From Parus major (taxonomy: Eukaryota; Chordata; Aves; Passeriformes; Paridae): a stretch of 64,000 nucleotides of DNA. The notes under the pieces were generated by a model. It was not told the origin of the DNA. It worked only from the letters and a program-made list of their open reading frames with translations, and did not search any database. The translations under genes and the position numbers were made by a program. The stretch lies in the NCBI RefSeq assembly GCF_001522545.3, contig NC_031768.1, forward strand, positions 112,680,323-112,744,322, given 5' to 3'. The stretch's first letter is position 1. Every line of letters starts with the position of its first letter. Shown here piece after piece: positions 1 to 12,205 of the stretch.

Positions 1-1785
1 CTAAAGCTGCTGTTTGATGTGTGCAGACCAATAAAGCAGCAGCTCCGGAGGGTGCATTCCCTAAAGGCTGGTTTGGGCAGTGGTGGAAGGCAGAATTTGG
101 GTTTTTGGAGACCTCTGTGTGCATCACTGAAAAATTAAAGGTAAAAAAAATCTGTATATAACGGATGGCTGGCAAAGACATAAAAGCCTGTGAAAAGGTC
201 TGGGGTTTTGCAACATCAGTGGGGATTTTTGATCCCTAAAATCTCCTGCCAGCATCAAAAAATTAAAATATCAAATAACCCCAGTTGTTAAAAAGATCGT
301 TTGAGAAGAGTTAAATAATCTAGGTTTGCATCCCTGTAGGATAAAAAATTGTCAGGAGACTGGATGCCACTTTAAATGGGTATTCCCATGTAACCTTACA
401 AGTGTTTTGCTGACTGAATTTAAATTTTGATAAGCTTTTGTCTGAATGGAGGTCAGAACAATTATTTCTCTGTCCATTATTTATCTGTTTGGGAATTCAA
501 AGGGAAGGGTGAGAGACTGCACTGTGTAAAACAATAAAGTGGTTGTGCAGGAGAATGAATCCTGCCAAGTGAATGATAATTCCATGTTGTAGGAAAAGCA
601 TATCACTGTTAGAATACTCTGAACCAGAATACTGCCCTGATAATTGTAATAATATGTTCTGCTGATTCAAAAGTGCAGGAATAAAGGAACTTCTGTGACT
701 TTTACAAATGTAAAGATCCCACTTCTGCTGCTGACTCATAAGCACTGAACTATCACCACTTGCAGAAGAATAAAGTCCGATTATTTACCAGTAAGAATGC
801 CACAGCGTTGCTTGGAAAACTTCACATAAAAACAAATTTCAACAGGACAATAAAAAAGCATTAATAAAGTTAATTTTTCCCTCATAAAACAGATACTGCA
901 TCTAAGTGTATCTAAGAGTAGGATAATTTCTTCAGAAACTGAGAGCTCACATGACATGAATATCTATTTAAATTTGTAACCAAGTACTTCACAAAATAAC
1001 TACTCTAGGACACAGAACTAGGTACATTCTGGGTCTTTGCTGTCACTTTGCAATAAGAACAGCTAAAATAGCTGTTGTTTGGGGTTGTTGGGGATTTTTT
1101 TTGTTATTCAAGGGACACCTTCCACCATCCCAGGCTGCTCCCAGCCCCATCCAGCCTGGCCTTGGGCACTGCCAGGGATCCAGGGGCAGCCACAGCTGCT
1201 CTGGGCACCCTGTGCCAGGGCCTCACCACCCTTATAAATGACTTTCAAATGCAACAAGCAATTAAATGAATATCCAGCTCACTGGAACTACACTATTTTC
1301 TCTGCAGGGATAATTACAGATAATTAAACAGATAATTAAAGCAGCTTTTGGAGCACTTGCTTGTTGATACTGTTACAGGAGGTGGCTGGACAATCTCCAC
1401 TCTCCATCCTGGAGATTGCTCAAGCCATTCCTTCAGGTGTTCAGATGAATCTTTTCTTAAAATCAGAACTTTTTCTAACAAAAACCACTTGCAGTTGTCA
1501 CTGCAAACCCAGTGCAATGCAATTTCTACAGCACAGGGTGAGATTTGCTGAGGTACATTTGACCAACTGGTATCACATTTTTAGAAAACTCATTTTCAAG
1601 CAGTTACAATTTCAGATAACAGCTCAGAACTTTGATCCCTCTCCAACAAGCTGGATATGTTCATCTGTAAGACGAAGAGTACTTAGATATTTTAGAAGTG
1701 CCACAATAAAAAATTTCTAAAAGCCATTTTTCCCCCCCTCAATAAAAATGACAATAGTTTAAATGATTTATTAAAGCACAAATAC
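1..1785 (-). other. Intron downstream of the 1786-1930 exon (partial)
   Basis: AT-rich intronic DNA continues to the left edge. It holds a CR1 fragment at 1111-1233. No exon fitting the rest of the FCHSD F-BAR domain was found. Open frames here (for example plus 1361-1720) are short, lack family motifs and overlap one another on both strands. Confidence 0.75.
1111..1233 (-). mobile_element. CR1 LINE 3' fragment
   Basis: The plus strand is antisense to CR1: GGGACACCTTCCACCATCCC, then CAGCCTGGCCTTGGGCAC, CCAGGGATCCAGGGGCAGCC and TGTGCCAGGGCCTCACCACC. It is the typical 3' region of an avian CR1, truncated at both ends. Confidence 0.85.
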
Positions 1786-1930
1786 CTTCTTCAGCTGCTG
1801 CTCCTTAAAGCACCGGACACTCCTGGCTGGTTCAGAAATTAAGTTTTTATAGTTCTCACAGATATTGAGTCGGGACTGGGCCACCTGCACAGTGCCTTCT
1901 AAGAGTGATTTCCAAACTGAGTACATGCTC
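1786..1930 (-). CDS. FCHSD2: FCHSD2 exon, F-BAR core (145 nt)
   Basis: The first base completes an Arg codon, followed by SMYSVWKSLLEGTV, QVAQSRLNICENYKN, LISEPARSVR and CFKEQQLKK, ending in phase 0. The acceptor is TTATTTTAG and the donor is AAG|GTATTT, the weakest of the donors seen here. The WKS-LLEGT, AQSR-NICENY and ISEPAR blocks are FCHSD2-type and not FCHSD1-type, because FCHSD1 is strongly diverged in this stretch. About nine of 49 residues differ from the mammalian protein as I recall it, including Ser for Pro after SMY and Cys-Phe for Ser-Leu before KEQQLK. Intronic codons run on in the same frame for only five codons before a stop (TAA at 1771). The next exon lies beyond the left edge. 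Confidence 0.92.
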
Positions 1931-3036
1931 CTAAAATAATGAAACACAGAGAGGGTGTGAGAAGGAAGAAAGGGAGGACACTGACAATTTGGATTTATAG
2001 AATCTCCTGAACTGGAAGGATCCTCCACAAGGATCAGGATCCAGCTCCTGGGCTGGTTTATGTGACAGCAGCACACATTTTTCCAAGGATTGCTTTGAAA
2101 CTAAAACTAAAACAGAATCCTTCAGGCTGAACTAGCAAATATCTCCACTTTTAACAAAACTTTTAATGGAAGTTTTACCAAAAATAAAGATTTCCCTGCC
2201 TGTTCCTGTCTTGTGATTCAACTTGTTGCCAAATATTTTGGGATCAGCACTTGGTGATGGGTAGGGAGGGGTTTGGAGATCTCCTCATGGCATGGAAGGG
2301 AACAAGCTGCAGGTAGGAGGTGCTGGGTGTTATGGGAGTGTTTTATGTACACTTGAGACTGATAATTCAGTTTATTTCTCTCTAAACACACAACTGATGT
2401 GAGCGTGCTGAAAGTCCCAAACACAAATCTGTCAATTTCTTCCTGTTTGAAATAAAACTTGTCGGAACACAAATAAGATATTAAAACAAAGCATCTGAAA
2501 GTTTATTCCAAATATTTAGGAGGTGCTGTTCAAAGGCTTTCAGCAACTGAGTTGTTTCTGGTTTCATGTTTTATCCACCTTTCATGTTAATGAAATAAAG
2601 TTTTGTAAACAACTGTCTCTTGCTTTGCCTCCTCCCTGCTGTCAGATTTGATCTTCACAAAGAACAGCCTCATAAAATCAAATCTCTTCCTGTCTTCTCC
2701 TATGAAACAATCCACACACTTATCTCTCTAACCTTAAAGTTATTTACTAAAATCTACATTCAGATACAAGCATTACTACCAAAACAGATGCAAATTACAG
2801 CTGTTGTCCTATCAAGCTGTTTTGTTTCTCCCATCTTCCTAAATATTCAAGTCATAAACATCTATTTAAGACTAATCTCAGGAAAACAAAGCTTCTTTTT
2901 TTAACTGGCAATACTCTACTACAAAGGAAAAAGAAAAATTAACTACAGAAAAGCAGTGATTCATTGTTAAGTGAAATAATGACACAAATTGAAATGATAA
3001 ATACGGCAATTTTGAGATATCCAACTGGTAAATTAC
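1931..3036 (-). other. Short intron (about 1.1 kb)
   Basis: Bounded by the donor GTAATT at its minus-strand 5' end and the acceptor TTATTTTAG. It holds an old CR1-like piece at 1996-2056 and otherwise AT-rich sequence with no recognisable gene. Confidence 0.85.
1996..2056 (-). mobile_element. Old CR1-like 3' end fragment
   Basis: TAGAATCTCCTGAACTGGAA followed by a GATCAGGATCCAGCTCCTGG block matches the antisense 3' end of a diverged CR1 subfamily. Confidence 0.6.
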
Positions 3037-3113
3037 CTATAATCACTTCGTTCCTCAGCTCTTACTCCAAGCCAGTCCTTCTTTAAGTATTGGCTAGCCA
3101 GCTTCTGAATGCT
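3037..3113 (-). CDS. FCHSD2: FCHSD2 exon, F-BAR segment (77 nt)
   Basis: This exon reads SIQKLASQYLKKDW then LGVRAEERSDY, ending with two bases of an Arg codon. The acceptor is TTTAACAG and the donor is TATAG|GTAATT. A second AG lies two bases further in, but only the first keeps the phase with the exon at 37943. The QKLASQYLK core and the following DW and SDYR elements identify it as the FCHSD F-BAR region. About eight of 25 residues differ from mammalian FCHSD2 as I recall it (for example Ser-Ile for Gly-Met at the start, Leu for Pro after DW). Most changes are conservative. The next exon follows after a short intron of about 1.1 kb. Confidence 0.9.
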
Positions 3114-3791
3114 CTGTTAAAAGAAGGGGGAAAAAAAGGGGTTTTTTTTTAAAAAAAAAGGTAATTAAAATACCATTTCTGGTACTCTGGTATATGTCAG
3201 ACAAATGAAAACCCAAAGAAGCAAACCATTTACAGCTCCAACAAAGCGTACAGTGGCAGATTCAGAGGTGGGAATGTTGGAAGGGAAAGGGCTGGATTGT
3301 CCCAGCTGTGAGAATTCCAATTTGTGTTTCTCTGGATCGGGACAGGGGCTCCCAGAACCCAGGGAACTTCTGCTCCTTCATGAGCCCACACGCCCAGCTC
3401 GGATCATCCCGGCCTGCAGGAGCTCCCAGAGGAGCTCCCAGGATTACACCAGACAAGAGATTGACAAATGCAGCTCATCTTTAATTATTAATGCTAATTG
3501 CACCCTTCAGTCCCTGCGTTTCGTTTTGCACGGCCTCAGGAAATCAATAACAACATTTTCATATTCAAGGTCAGAAAGCAGCAGGGTTTCATCTATAACC
3601 ACACGGGGAAGGGGAGCTGCAGCCACAGCCAGCCCTCCTCTGCCTGCTGATCCCATTTCCCTCAGTGTATCACTCTGGAATTGTTCCATCAACAGGAAAA
3701 CACCACATGCACTGTGGAAATCATGGAGCTGGAGATGAGTTTATGGACAATGAGCAGCATTCCTGGGTTTGGGTTCCTGCTGGGGAACCCC

Positions 3792-4002
3792 ATGGAATGC
3801 TCCAGGCTGGGACAGAGGGGCTGGAACAGATCTGGGGGAGGGCTCAGGGGAGGTTTAGGCTGGATTAGAGAAAATTCCTTTTAGGAAAAGGACAGCACAG
3901 CTGCCCAGGACAGCGGTGGGTCCCCATCCCTGAGGGACCCAAGAGCCCTGTGGATGTGGCACTCAAAGACCTTGAGATCCTTTCCAACCTAAACCATCCA
4001 GT
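3792..4002 (+). mobile_element. CR1 LINE fragment
   Basis: Recognisable blocks are TGCTCCAGGCTGGGACAGAG, GAGGTTTAGGCTGGAT, AGCTGCCCAGGACAGCGGTG, CCCATCCCTGAGGG and ATCCTTTCCAACCTAAACCA, in the order of a sense CR1 3' region. Confidence 0.8.
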
Positions 4003-4854
4003 GACTCCTCCAAAGAGCCACCACCACAGGAACACCCTCCAGCTTCTGCATGCTACACAGCAAACAAGTGGAGACCTGGGTGAGAATTCCCTTTCCAGCT
4101 AAGAATCAATCCCTCAGGAGTATTTTGGAAGAGCAATACCGAGGAAGAGCCTGGGGTGAGACATCTTTGCCTCTGACCCACTCGACGAGAGACACGGCCC
4201 AGAGTTATTTATTTACGCTTTCCATAACACGTTTAAGATACAACCACTTTTTAATTACTCCTAGAAAAAATACCAGAAGTAGCTCAAACAGCACAAGATT
4301 TTATTCTTGTCTCACAGCCCACACAGAAGTAAAAATTTATTACCAAGCTATGGTTTGATCAACAAGTTCACATAGAAAAATTGAATGTTGCTAACAGATC
4401 ATTAGTAGCAAAGTCATGCTCCCGCATATTTTTTTTTAAAAATGCAAATTCCATTAGGTAGCTGTTAAAAAATCCCAGCTAAAAGGAAAAGTAACATTTC
4501 CTTTAACCCTGATAGAGCAATTTGGCATGGGATTTGAAGCTTTATGAGATACCTCCACCTGGTGCTAATTCCATGCTTCCACCCCTTCTTCCTCAGAATC
4601 AGCTACAAGATCTTCCTCAAGATGCTGAACAAACACAGACAAACAGGAATAAAAGCTCACTGGCAGCTGAGGACAAGCTCTGCCAAAATCGAGACGCAAA
4701 AGGAGTCACAAGAGGGATAACTAAAGCTATTTTTGCCCACAGAAATCCAATCACTGATGTCAGCAAATAAACCATAAACCCAGCGGGACTGACCAAACTG
4801 AACAAGCTCAGCAACAAAACCATTCAAAAAAGTGAAGAGAATGGGGAGGATAAA

Positions 4855-4990
4855 AGAATCATGGAATATCCTGAGCTGGAAGGGAGCCACAGGATCACAA
4901 AGTCCAACTCCTGGCCCTGTACAATCCAGCAATCCCACCCTGAGCATCCCTGAGAGCATTGTCCAAACACTCCTGAAGCTCTGGCACCTG
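4855..4990 (-). mobile_element. CR1 LINE 3' fragment
   Basis: AATCATGGAATATCCTGAGC, AGTCCAACTCCTGGCCCTGT and a GTCCAAACACTCCTGAAGCT block are antisense CR1 3' sequence. Confidence 0.8.
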
Positions 4991-6030
4991 TGAAAAAATC
5001 ATCACAATTTCACATACACTCAGATTTCTGTTTCCCAGGGCTGCAGCTCCAACGTGATGTTCCCTATCACCAGACCTCACCTCATGTCTATTTATTGATA
5101 TTTTCTAGTAAAGCCAGTTGTGACAGGTATTGGGAAGGAAAAAAATCTAAAATATTTGCTATAGTACTTACAAAAGGAATGACCACTAGAAAAGGAAAGA
5201 GGGAGATGACCCAAATTAAAAGATCAGTGTTAGAAGACTTTCAAAAAATCATATTAATGATACTTTCCAAAGCAGTTGTAAGGTTTTTATCTGTAACAAT
5301 AATTGAGAGGTGCTGAGCAGGTGCCCAAAAAACCTATTATTGATAGCAGAAACCAAGACAGACACAGCTGATGTAACACTGAGTTTTGGGACTATCAAAG
5401 CAGGCAAATTCAGTGCTGCTTTTCATTTAGGTAGTTTCGATATCTTGCATCATTTTGATCCCTTCTCTTTATCACAGCAGTGTTCTGAGATGATTATTTT
5501 TTTTCATTATTTTGTTTGCTAAGTCCCCTTCTGGCAGGCAAACACTCCACAACAGAGAGGCTTTGGTATCTCTCTTTACTTTGCTTCCTCTCTGGGAAAA
5601 GCAAGGTTACTCCCAATTAAACTGACTTCATGGAAGTGTGGAAGCCACTTTTACTAATCAACAGCTGAAAAATTAACACTTTTCATTAGCAGCAAGAAAA
5701 AGACACAGTTTTATTATGTATAAATTCTTATTATCAGACCCATCCATTACTTATTTGCAAGAGATCTTTGCTTTATTTTACTTTTAAATGGAAAAAAAAG
5801 TGTTGGGAATGCTGTACCATTGTCATTATTGTGAGGTGCAGGCACTGTGAAAAATTCTATTTCATTTCAGTACTGCTTTCAGTACTGCTGGTTCTTCCAA
5901 AATAAATTTGACAGCTACACCAAGACTCTCCTGCCACTGTAAAAACAGCCTTTTGATTGATATCAGATATTTTCCCAGATATAAACCCTTATTTTTAGCT
6001 GTAAGAGAGCAAGACTGTATGGGCCATTCG

Positions 6031-6076
6031 CTGATGATCCTCGTGGGTCCCTTCCAGCTCAGAATTTTCTGAGATG
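6031..6076 (+). mobile_element. Short CR1 3' terminal fragment
   Basis: GATGATCCTCGTGGGTCCCT followed by TCCAGCTCAGAATTTTCTG matches a sense CR1 3' end. Only about 45 bases remain. Confidence 0.6.
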
Positions 6077-6663
6077 AATTCAGAAATGAATGAAGTAATC
6101 TGTGAGGGCCGGCTGAGGATGAAGGGGAATTGTCACACACAAAGACTCCTCCAAAAATATTAAGGACAAAAAACCCACACACAACCAAAATGCAAAATGT
6201 CTACGTTGTGAAGAATGCTTCTACTACAAAAATGAAGAAACAAGATGTATCCAAAACAAGAAATTTCAGGCACTTCCCCAGTGCCCTCAGCTTTTATCTC
6301 AAACCTGTGAGATCTGACACAACGTCAGCGAGCTCAGGGAGCCTGACTCACTCAAACACAGCTACCTGGGGCCAGAAACTCAGGAGGCAGCTGATCAATC
6401 TCACAGATGTTCACTTCACAAGCTTCAGGAGTAACTTGGGAGAGATTTTAGGCCCTTGCCAATCTCTTGGGAAGATTTGGACACACAGAGGGGAGCTGGA
6501 AATGCAATAGAGTGAGGTGAGAACTCTGCTTCTTGAACACAGCAGAACCATTCAGTATCAGCACTGAAGTCCAGGATAGTCATTACAGTGATTATTTCAA
6601 GTGATATTTTATTTAGCAGAGAAAGATTCAATAATGGTTTCATGAGAATGAAGGGACTGAGGC

Positions 6664-6717
6664 AGGGATTTCGGGCAGGGATTCCGGGCAGGGATTCCAG
6701 GCAGGGATTCCAGGCAG
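6664..6717. repeat. 13-bp minisatellite, about 4 copies
   Basis: The unit GCAGGGATTCCGG/AG is repeated about four times with single-base differences. It creates an Arg/Gly/Phe-rich frame on the plus strand that is not credible as a gene. Confidence 0.9.
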
Positions 6718-8856
6718 GATGTGACGTGGCTCCATCTGCATCACAAGCTGTCAACACAAGCTCTGTCAGACACAATTATTGTGCTGGGAGCTCACACAGG
6801 GCCTAAGGCACAGCACCGTGACCAAAGAGCTGCTGCAGCACAAATGAAAATGAAAACAATCCCTGGAACAGGCAGCACATGGACTTCTCCAGTGCATCCC
6901 AGCACCTTCCAAAAGGTGCCCTGGCTGTTGATCTACATTGCCTTTAACATGGTTAAATGAGAGATAAAAGAGGTTTCCCTGTGCCTGCAGCATCAATTGC
7001 AAAATTCCCTGGAAACATTAAGAAAGGCTGGGTGTATCTCAGGTGAAGCTGCATCCCTAACCTGCTGCTTCTCCTTCCTCAAGATGAGATATTCCTTCCT
7101 ACCATCAGATGACTGCAATTCCAGAAAATATCAGGTTTCATTCTTTCATTTGCTCATTCAGTCACTCATTCATTCACAATTTTGTTCCAAGCTGCTTCAT
7201 TTCTCTTTTTACTTTTGGATATTTGAAGCATGACAAGAAAGCAAAGAAAACAAAGTGGGAAGCTAAAAAATTCATGTACAGCAGTTAAATATCACCTCAG
7301 GCACTCCTGCAACCAGATTTAGCAAAGGAAACGTCAAAGCTCTTCTCATTCATTTGTTAAAACTGTTGCTTCATTTGCAACACCTTAATTCTCTCCAAAG
7401 CAACCTGAACTAGATAGATTTTAACTTCTCCTCTCTTAGCCCTCCTTTAGAAAACCCCTGGCACTAAGTTGGTCCCTTTTTTCTAAAGGTTTCACAGTTT
7501 TCAAAGACAACACTTACAGTGCTAAGATAGGAAATGATCTGAGGATAAATCCACTGCAGCCAAGCTGACTAGACCTAGAGCCAATTCAGATTTATCCATC
7601 AAAATATCCTCTAACCTAGTATATTCCTGACCTTTCATCAGGCCAGGATCCATAGCTAACCTAGGGATTCATATCCTGTATTACTTGGCACAAAACCAGT
7701 GTTGAAGTTTCTGCCTTATTGTGACTCTCCCTTATTATGAATACCCTGACAGATTTTAAGTAATAAAACCATACTTTACTAAGCTTCCAACTGCTTTTTC
7801 TCCAAACTCTCCTGTCTTTGGCTTCCAAATTTTAGGACTTCAGGCATCAAGAAAAATTAATTGTAATCTCCATGATGTGGTACCATGGCCATAACTTAAC
7901 CACAGATAGTTCTAACTCTGGGGAGGTTACAAACCAAAATAAATCCAGTTACACCAACCAAGCTCAGTATTCATGTGGAGAAATTATTTTCACTTTCTTA
8001 ATTGCACATTTTAAATTGCTACACTAGGGATATGTTGCTATTTGGAAACATTTCAGGTTATTTTTAAACCCTTTTGCTAAATGGCTCCTTTAAAAATGTC
8101 TGTGTTGATGTTCTTACTGCACCATCCAGTGAGTGTATTTCAGGCAGCCCAAAGTTTAGAGACTGTCTTCTCACAATTTTTAGCTCTAGAACCCCTGAGG
8201 AAGTACAATAATCCAAGCAAATAAAAATCCTCCAGCTTTCAAGGCACCAAGCAAAGAACTCTGAGTAAAATTCTCCCCATCTTTGAGCGTGAAAGTTGGA
8301 ATACGGCTGAAGATTTGTTTTATTCTTCAAAACAGGCGGAGCTCCTGTTTAAACCATCTAAAATTATTCTTTCTTATACTTGAAATAACTTTTTCTGGAT
8401 TGTGAAGCTGTTCTACATAAACTCAGAGTTCTTTTTCAGAGCTGGCTTTCTTTAAGTCCCTATGAAACTGTTCGAAAACCTCAGGAAGGGGCAGAGCCTC
8501 AGGTTGCATTACAAGAGATCAATCAGGAGGTTTTCCACCACATCACTTCTCCCTGGAGCCAAAGGCACATTAGCAGCTCTGGAGAAGAAGTTTGTTTGTC
8601 TTTTGGTTCAAAAGTCTGTGCTTCCTGAGCAAATCCCACTCCTAATAGATAAACCAAAGTTCTGGATTGCACTTCAGATGGAGAACCACTGCTTTACATG
8701 GCTCCTTATAAACCAGATTTCTTCTCCACCCTATTGTGCTAGACAATGTCATTTTTGGCTGAATTAATTTTTAACTTTTAGGTGAACTTTTAACATCTTT
8801 GGACGTTGATCTTTAGACAGATTTCCTAAAGCTTAAAAATAGGGAAATTCATAAGG

Positions 8857-9128
8857 TTCCACAAGGCCAGGTGCAAGGTCCTGCACATGGGTCAGGGCAA
8901 TGACAGGACACAGGGAATGGCTTCCAGAGGGCAGGGATAGATGGGATATTGGGCAGGAATTGTTCCCTGGGAGGGTGGGCAGGCCCTGGCACAGGGTGTC
9001 CAGAGAAGCTGTGGCTGCCCCTGGATCCCTGGAAGTGTCCAAGGCCAGGCTGGACAACCTGGGATAGTGGAAGATGCCCCTACCCATGGCAGGGGGCTGG
9101 AATGAGGTGATTTTTAAGACCCCTTCCC
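8857..9128 (+). mobile_element. CR1 LINE 3' fragment
   Basis: It opens with the CR1 ORF2-end sequence TTCCACAAGGCCAGGTGCAA / GGTCCTGCACATGGGTCAGG. The 3' region follows (GAATTGTTCCCTGGGAGGGT, AAGCTGTGGCTGCCCCTGGA, CCATGGCAGGGGGCTGGAA). It is one of the more complete copies here. Confidence 0.9.
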
Positions 9129-10939
9129 AAAATTAAACTACTGAAGAGAGTGAAGTCATTGCAAACTCCCTGTTTTCATCCATGTACAGGTCTAGTGTTA
9201 ATTCACAGTAAAGAGTCTCAGGACACAAATACAAAATAGCACCCAAAGCCCACAGAGATGGCTCCAAAGAGGAACCACCTGCACACTGCTCGGGGACACC
9301 AGTGCCACATCCTTCCTCTGTCTCACACCAGCTGCTGCCTGCGTGCACCTCAGCTGAAACAGGACACAGGGGACATGTCTGTCACCTCCTCACCACCATT
9401 TCCTGCTGGTTTCAGGGACCCCAGCCAGAAGCATCCCATTAATATGAGTCTGAAGGAACGTCTGTGGGGTTTTAACCAGGGCTTCTCTCAGGTACAGAGG
9501 TTTTTCTTCTCTGTTTGAACTGCTAAGAAAATACCACTTTCAACAAGCACCAAACTGACTCCAAGGACTCCTGGAATGCTGATAAGCCCTTTCCTCCCAC
9601 CCAAATGGAAGCTCTGTGTTGCTGGACAGAAAGACAGACAAGAGGATCGTGATGTGGAGCCTTGAGAAAAGCCCCAGTAAGGACTAAAAAAAAGGGCAGC
9701 TTCTCCAATTCTCACCTTCCCCATAATTACCTCCACGAGTTCTGTTTTGCTGAGCGAGACCAAAACCAGATATTTCCCACTTTTTTAACACGTGAGGAGT
9801 GTAGCAGTGATTTCTAAATTTCCCCTAATTCAGATCTTGGGAGGCTGATGAAGGATGGCAAAAACCTCACCTTCCACAGAATTTTTTGGCTGGAAAACGC
9901 TGTGCAGCCACTGCTCTACTACACAGAAGGATCAGGATAGGATCTCCTAAGCAAAGTCTGATCTACAGATTAAAAATCCATATTAACCAGTTCACTTGCC
10001 TCATGGAAGCAGTTCAAAATGTTTGAACTAGCTCAAAAAGCAGGGAAGCACTGAAGAGCTAGAAAGGGAAAGTCAGAGTAAACCAGGAATGGTGAGTGAC
10101 CTCCCTGCCTTCTTTCAAACAGCTACAGAAAGTTTTAAGACCAACAAATCCTGGCTGCAACACTGTGGTTCTCTCATCCTCACTGCAGGACTTGGCACTG
10201 ACCACAATAATAAACCATAATTAACAGTGACCATAATTAATAACCCACTGCATGTGTAGCATTTTTTTTAAATAATGCCACTCAGGAGCATGCCATTTTA
10301 AATTATTTACTGTTTTGAGAGAAACCTTTCTGAATTTGTTCCATTCTCCACAGTGCTGCCTGACACTGCTCTGTGTTATTCCCTGAAGTGTCTCCGGCAG
10401 GTCAGCATTTCCTATTCTGTGGGAACTTCTTAATTAAAGGTTCACATGATTACAAAGCACTGATACAGCTCCTGCTCTGTGGAGCACAAAGCTGATTTTT
10501 TTTCCCACCCTAAAACAGCTGGCAGATAACTCTGAAGTTGGTTGTGCTTCATGTAATATTTATTGATCAGTTTTGCAATAGTGGAAGTGTTACTGCTCTG
10601 AAGTTTAATATATTGAAGTTTTAAAATTAATTTTGAATTTGATAATTAGCCTCTGAGCTTGGTCTAGCTTTAGAATATGGAACCCACAGTTAAGTCAGGT
10701 TTTGGCATAAATATAATTGTGTGTATCAAAGTCTGGGGTAAAAATAAAAATCAGCCTGAAAACGCAATGCCATATTTTTAAGGAGTTCAATACCTTTGTC
10801 TGTCTGGCAAAGCTTACATGAACAAATTTTGCTCTGAAAGCATCACCACTCTTCAGAATTTACTACTTACTAATAAAATAATTTTTAAATTCATATTTCT
10901 TGTCTGTTCTGTTCAACACTAACCCCTAAAGGTCGACTT

Positions 10940-11000
10940 TAAGCCCTCTATTATTTAATATAATTTATTTATAAATTTATATTTATATTATAAATTTATA
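10940..11000. repeat. AT-rich low-complexity tract
   Basis: The segment is made of TTTATA/AATTTATA-type words with almost no G or C and several overlapping small palindromes. Confidence 0.8.
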
Positions 11001-11027
11001 ATTTAAGCAATTATTGATTGCTTAAAT
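11001..11027. repeat. Perfect 11-bp inverted repeat in AT-rich tract
   Basis: The arms ATTTAAGCAAT and ATTGCTTAAAT are separated by TATTG. It ends an approximately 90-base run of nearly pure A and T that begins near 10940 and could extrude as a cruciform. Confidence 0.85.
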
Positions 11028-11287
11028 CAACCCCTCTAACAGAAGATGATAATAAATACTGTGCACACCCAGTCAGCTTCTACAGCTTTATAAACTTACG
11101 TAGTTTGAGACTAATTAGCAAAGCTCCTTTTCCTCAAGTATCTCAGGGAACAGCCACTGGCATGGAAAAGAAATCCTGGGATGCTGCAGTCACACATTCC
11201 AAGTGTCCAGCATGCACCACAATGCCTCAACCCACCCCACAACCTCCAAAGATTTCACCTATTTCGTTTTCTCCAAGAAACTTGTCC

Positions 11288-11345
11288 TTGATGCCAGTGA
11301 GCTTTAAGGTCCCTTCCAACCCAACCCATTCCATGATTTTATGAG
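11288..11345 (+). mobile_element. CR1 3' terminal fragment
   Basis: GAGCTTTAAGGTCCCTTCCA followed by ACCCAACCCATTCCATGATT is the sense CR1 3' terminus with its ATGATTTTATG end repeat. Confidence 0.8.
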
Positions 11346-12059
11346 GAAAGGTTTGGCACTGCTCGCTCAGATCAGTAAAATAATTAAATGCAGCACAAAC
11401 ACTACAACAGCCAGGGAATTTAATCCCTCACCTGACAGTCTGGGTTTGTTCTGAACCTCCTAAATCTGCACTAAAAGTACAGTTGCAAATGTCAAGGGTA
11501 GAAGACAAAGAGACCTAAATTTCTAAAAAACAAATGAAGATGATTCACCTTGGCTGGACAACTCTTCCAGCTGAACAAACAACCCAAGTGCTCCCTGGAA
11601 ATCAGAGAGACAAGTGTGCAGGCTTCCATCCGCCAAGGAATTTTGGCACCACGATCCTATTATGGAAAACAAAGGTTGGGACTTCCTAAATGAAACAGCT
11701 GGATTGATCAGGCAGCTTGAGGAGAAGCAAAGTAAGAACACACTTGTACCTAACAACATTTTCAGCATTCTAAAAGTCAGCAGACACCAAAGCCACGTTA
11801 TTCTTCTGGTTAGTAAAGTTTGAGACTTGATGCACAAAAAGGAACTGAAGAACTCATCATTTCGGTGGGGAAAAAGAAGAATAAATACTTTATTTATTCC
11901 TGGGTGAGGGAAATTCCAGCTAAGTGTTTTTTTAGGAAGAATACACATTCATAGAAGAGCATAAAAAATGGTGGGACTGTGTCCTGCAGGGAAATACAGA
12001 AGGAAGTAGTAACCTCAAAAAATTTCAGGAGAAATGTGACCAAGGACAGGGTTTTTCCA

Positions 12060-12205
12060 GCAATTTGAGGCTGTTCCCTCTTCTCCTGTCCCTGTTCCCT
12101 GGGACCAGATCCCGACCCCCTGGCTGTCCCCTCCTGTCAGGGAGTTGTGCAGAGCCAGAAGGGCCCCCTGAGCCTCCTTTTCTCCTTCTGAGCCCCTTTC
12201 CAAGT
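12060..12205 (-). mobile_element. CR1 LINE fragment
   Basis: GTTCCCTCTTCTCCTGTCCC, GGGAGTTGTGCAGAGCCAGA and GAGCCTCCTTTTCTCCTTCT are antisense to CR1 sequence upstream of the 3' end. Confidence 0.8.

Noticed and set aside
3205..3738. 177-codon plus-strand frame
   Set aside because: Length follows locally raised GC content. There is no motif, and frames on the opposite strand overlap it.
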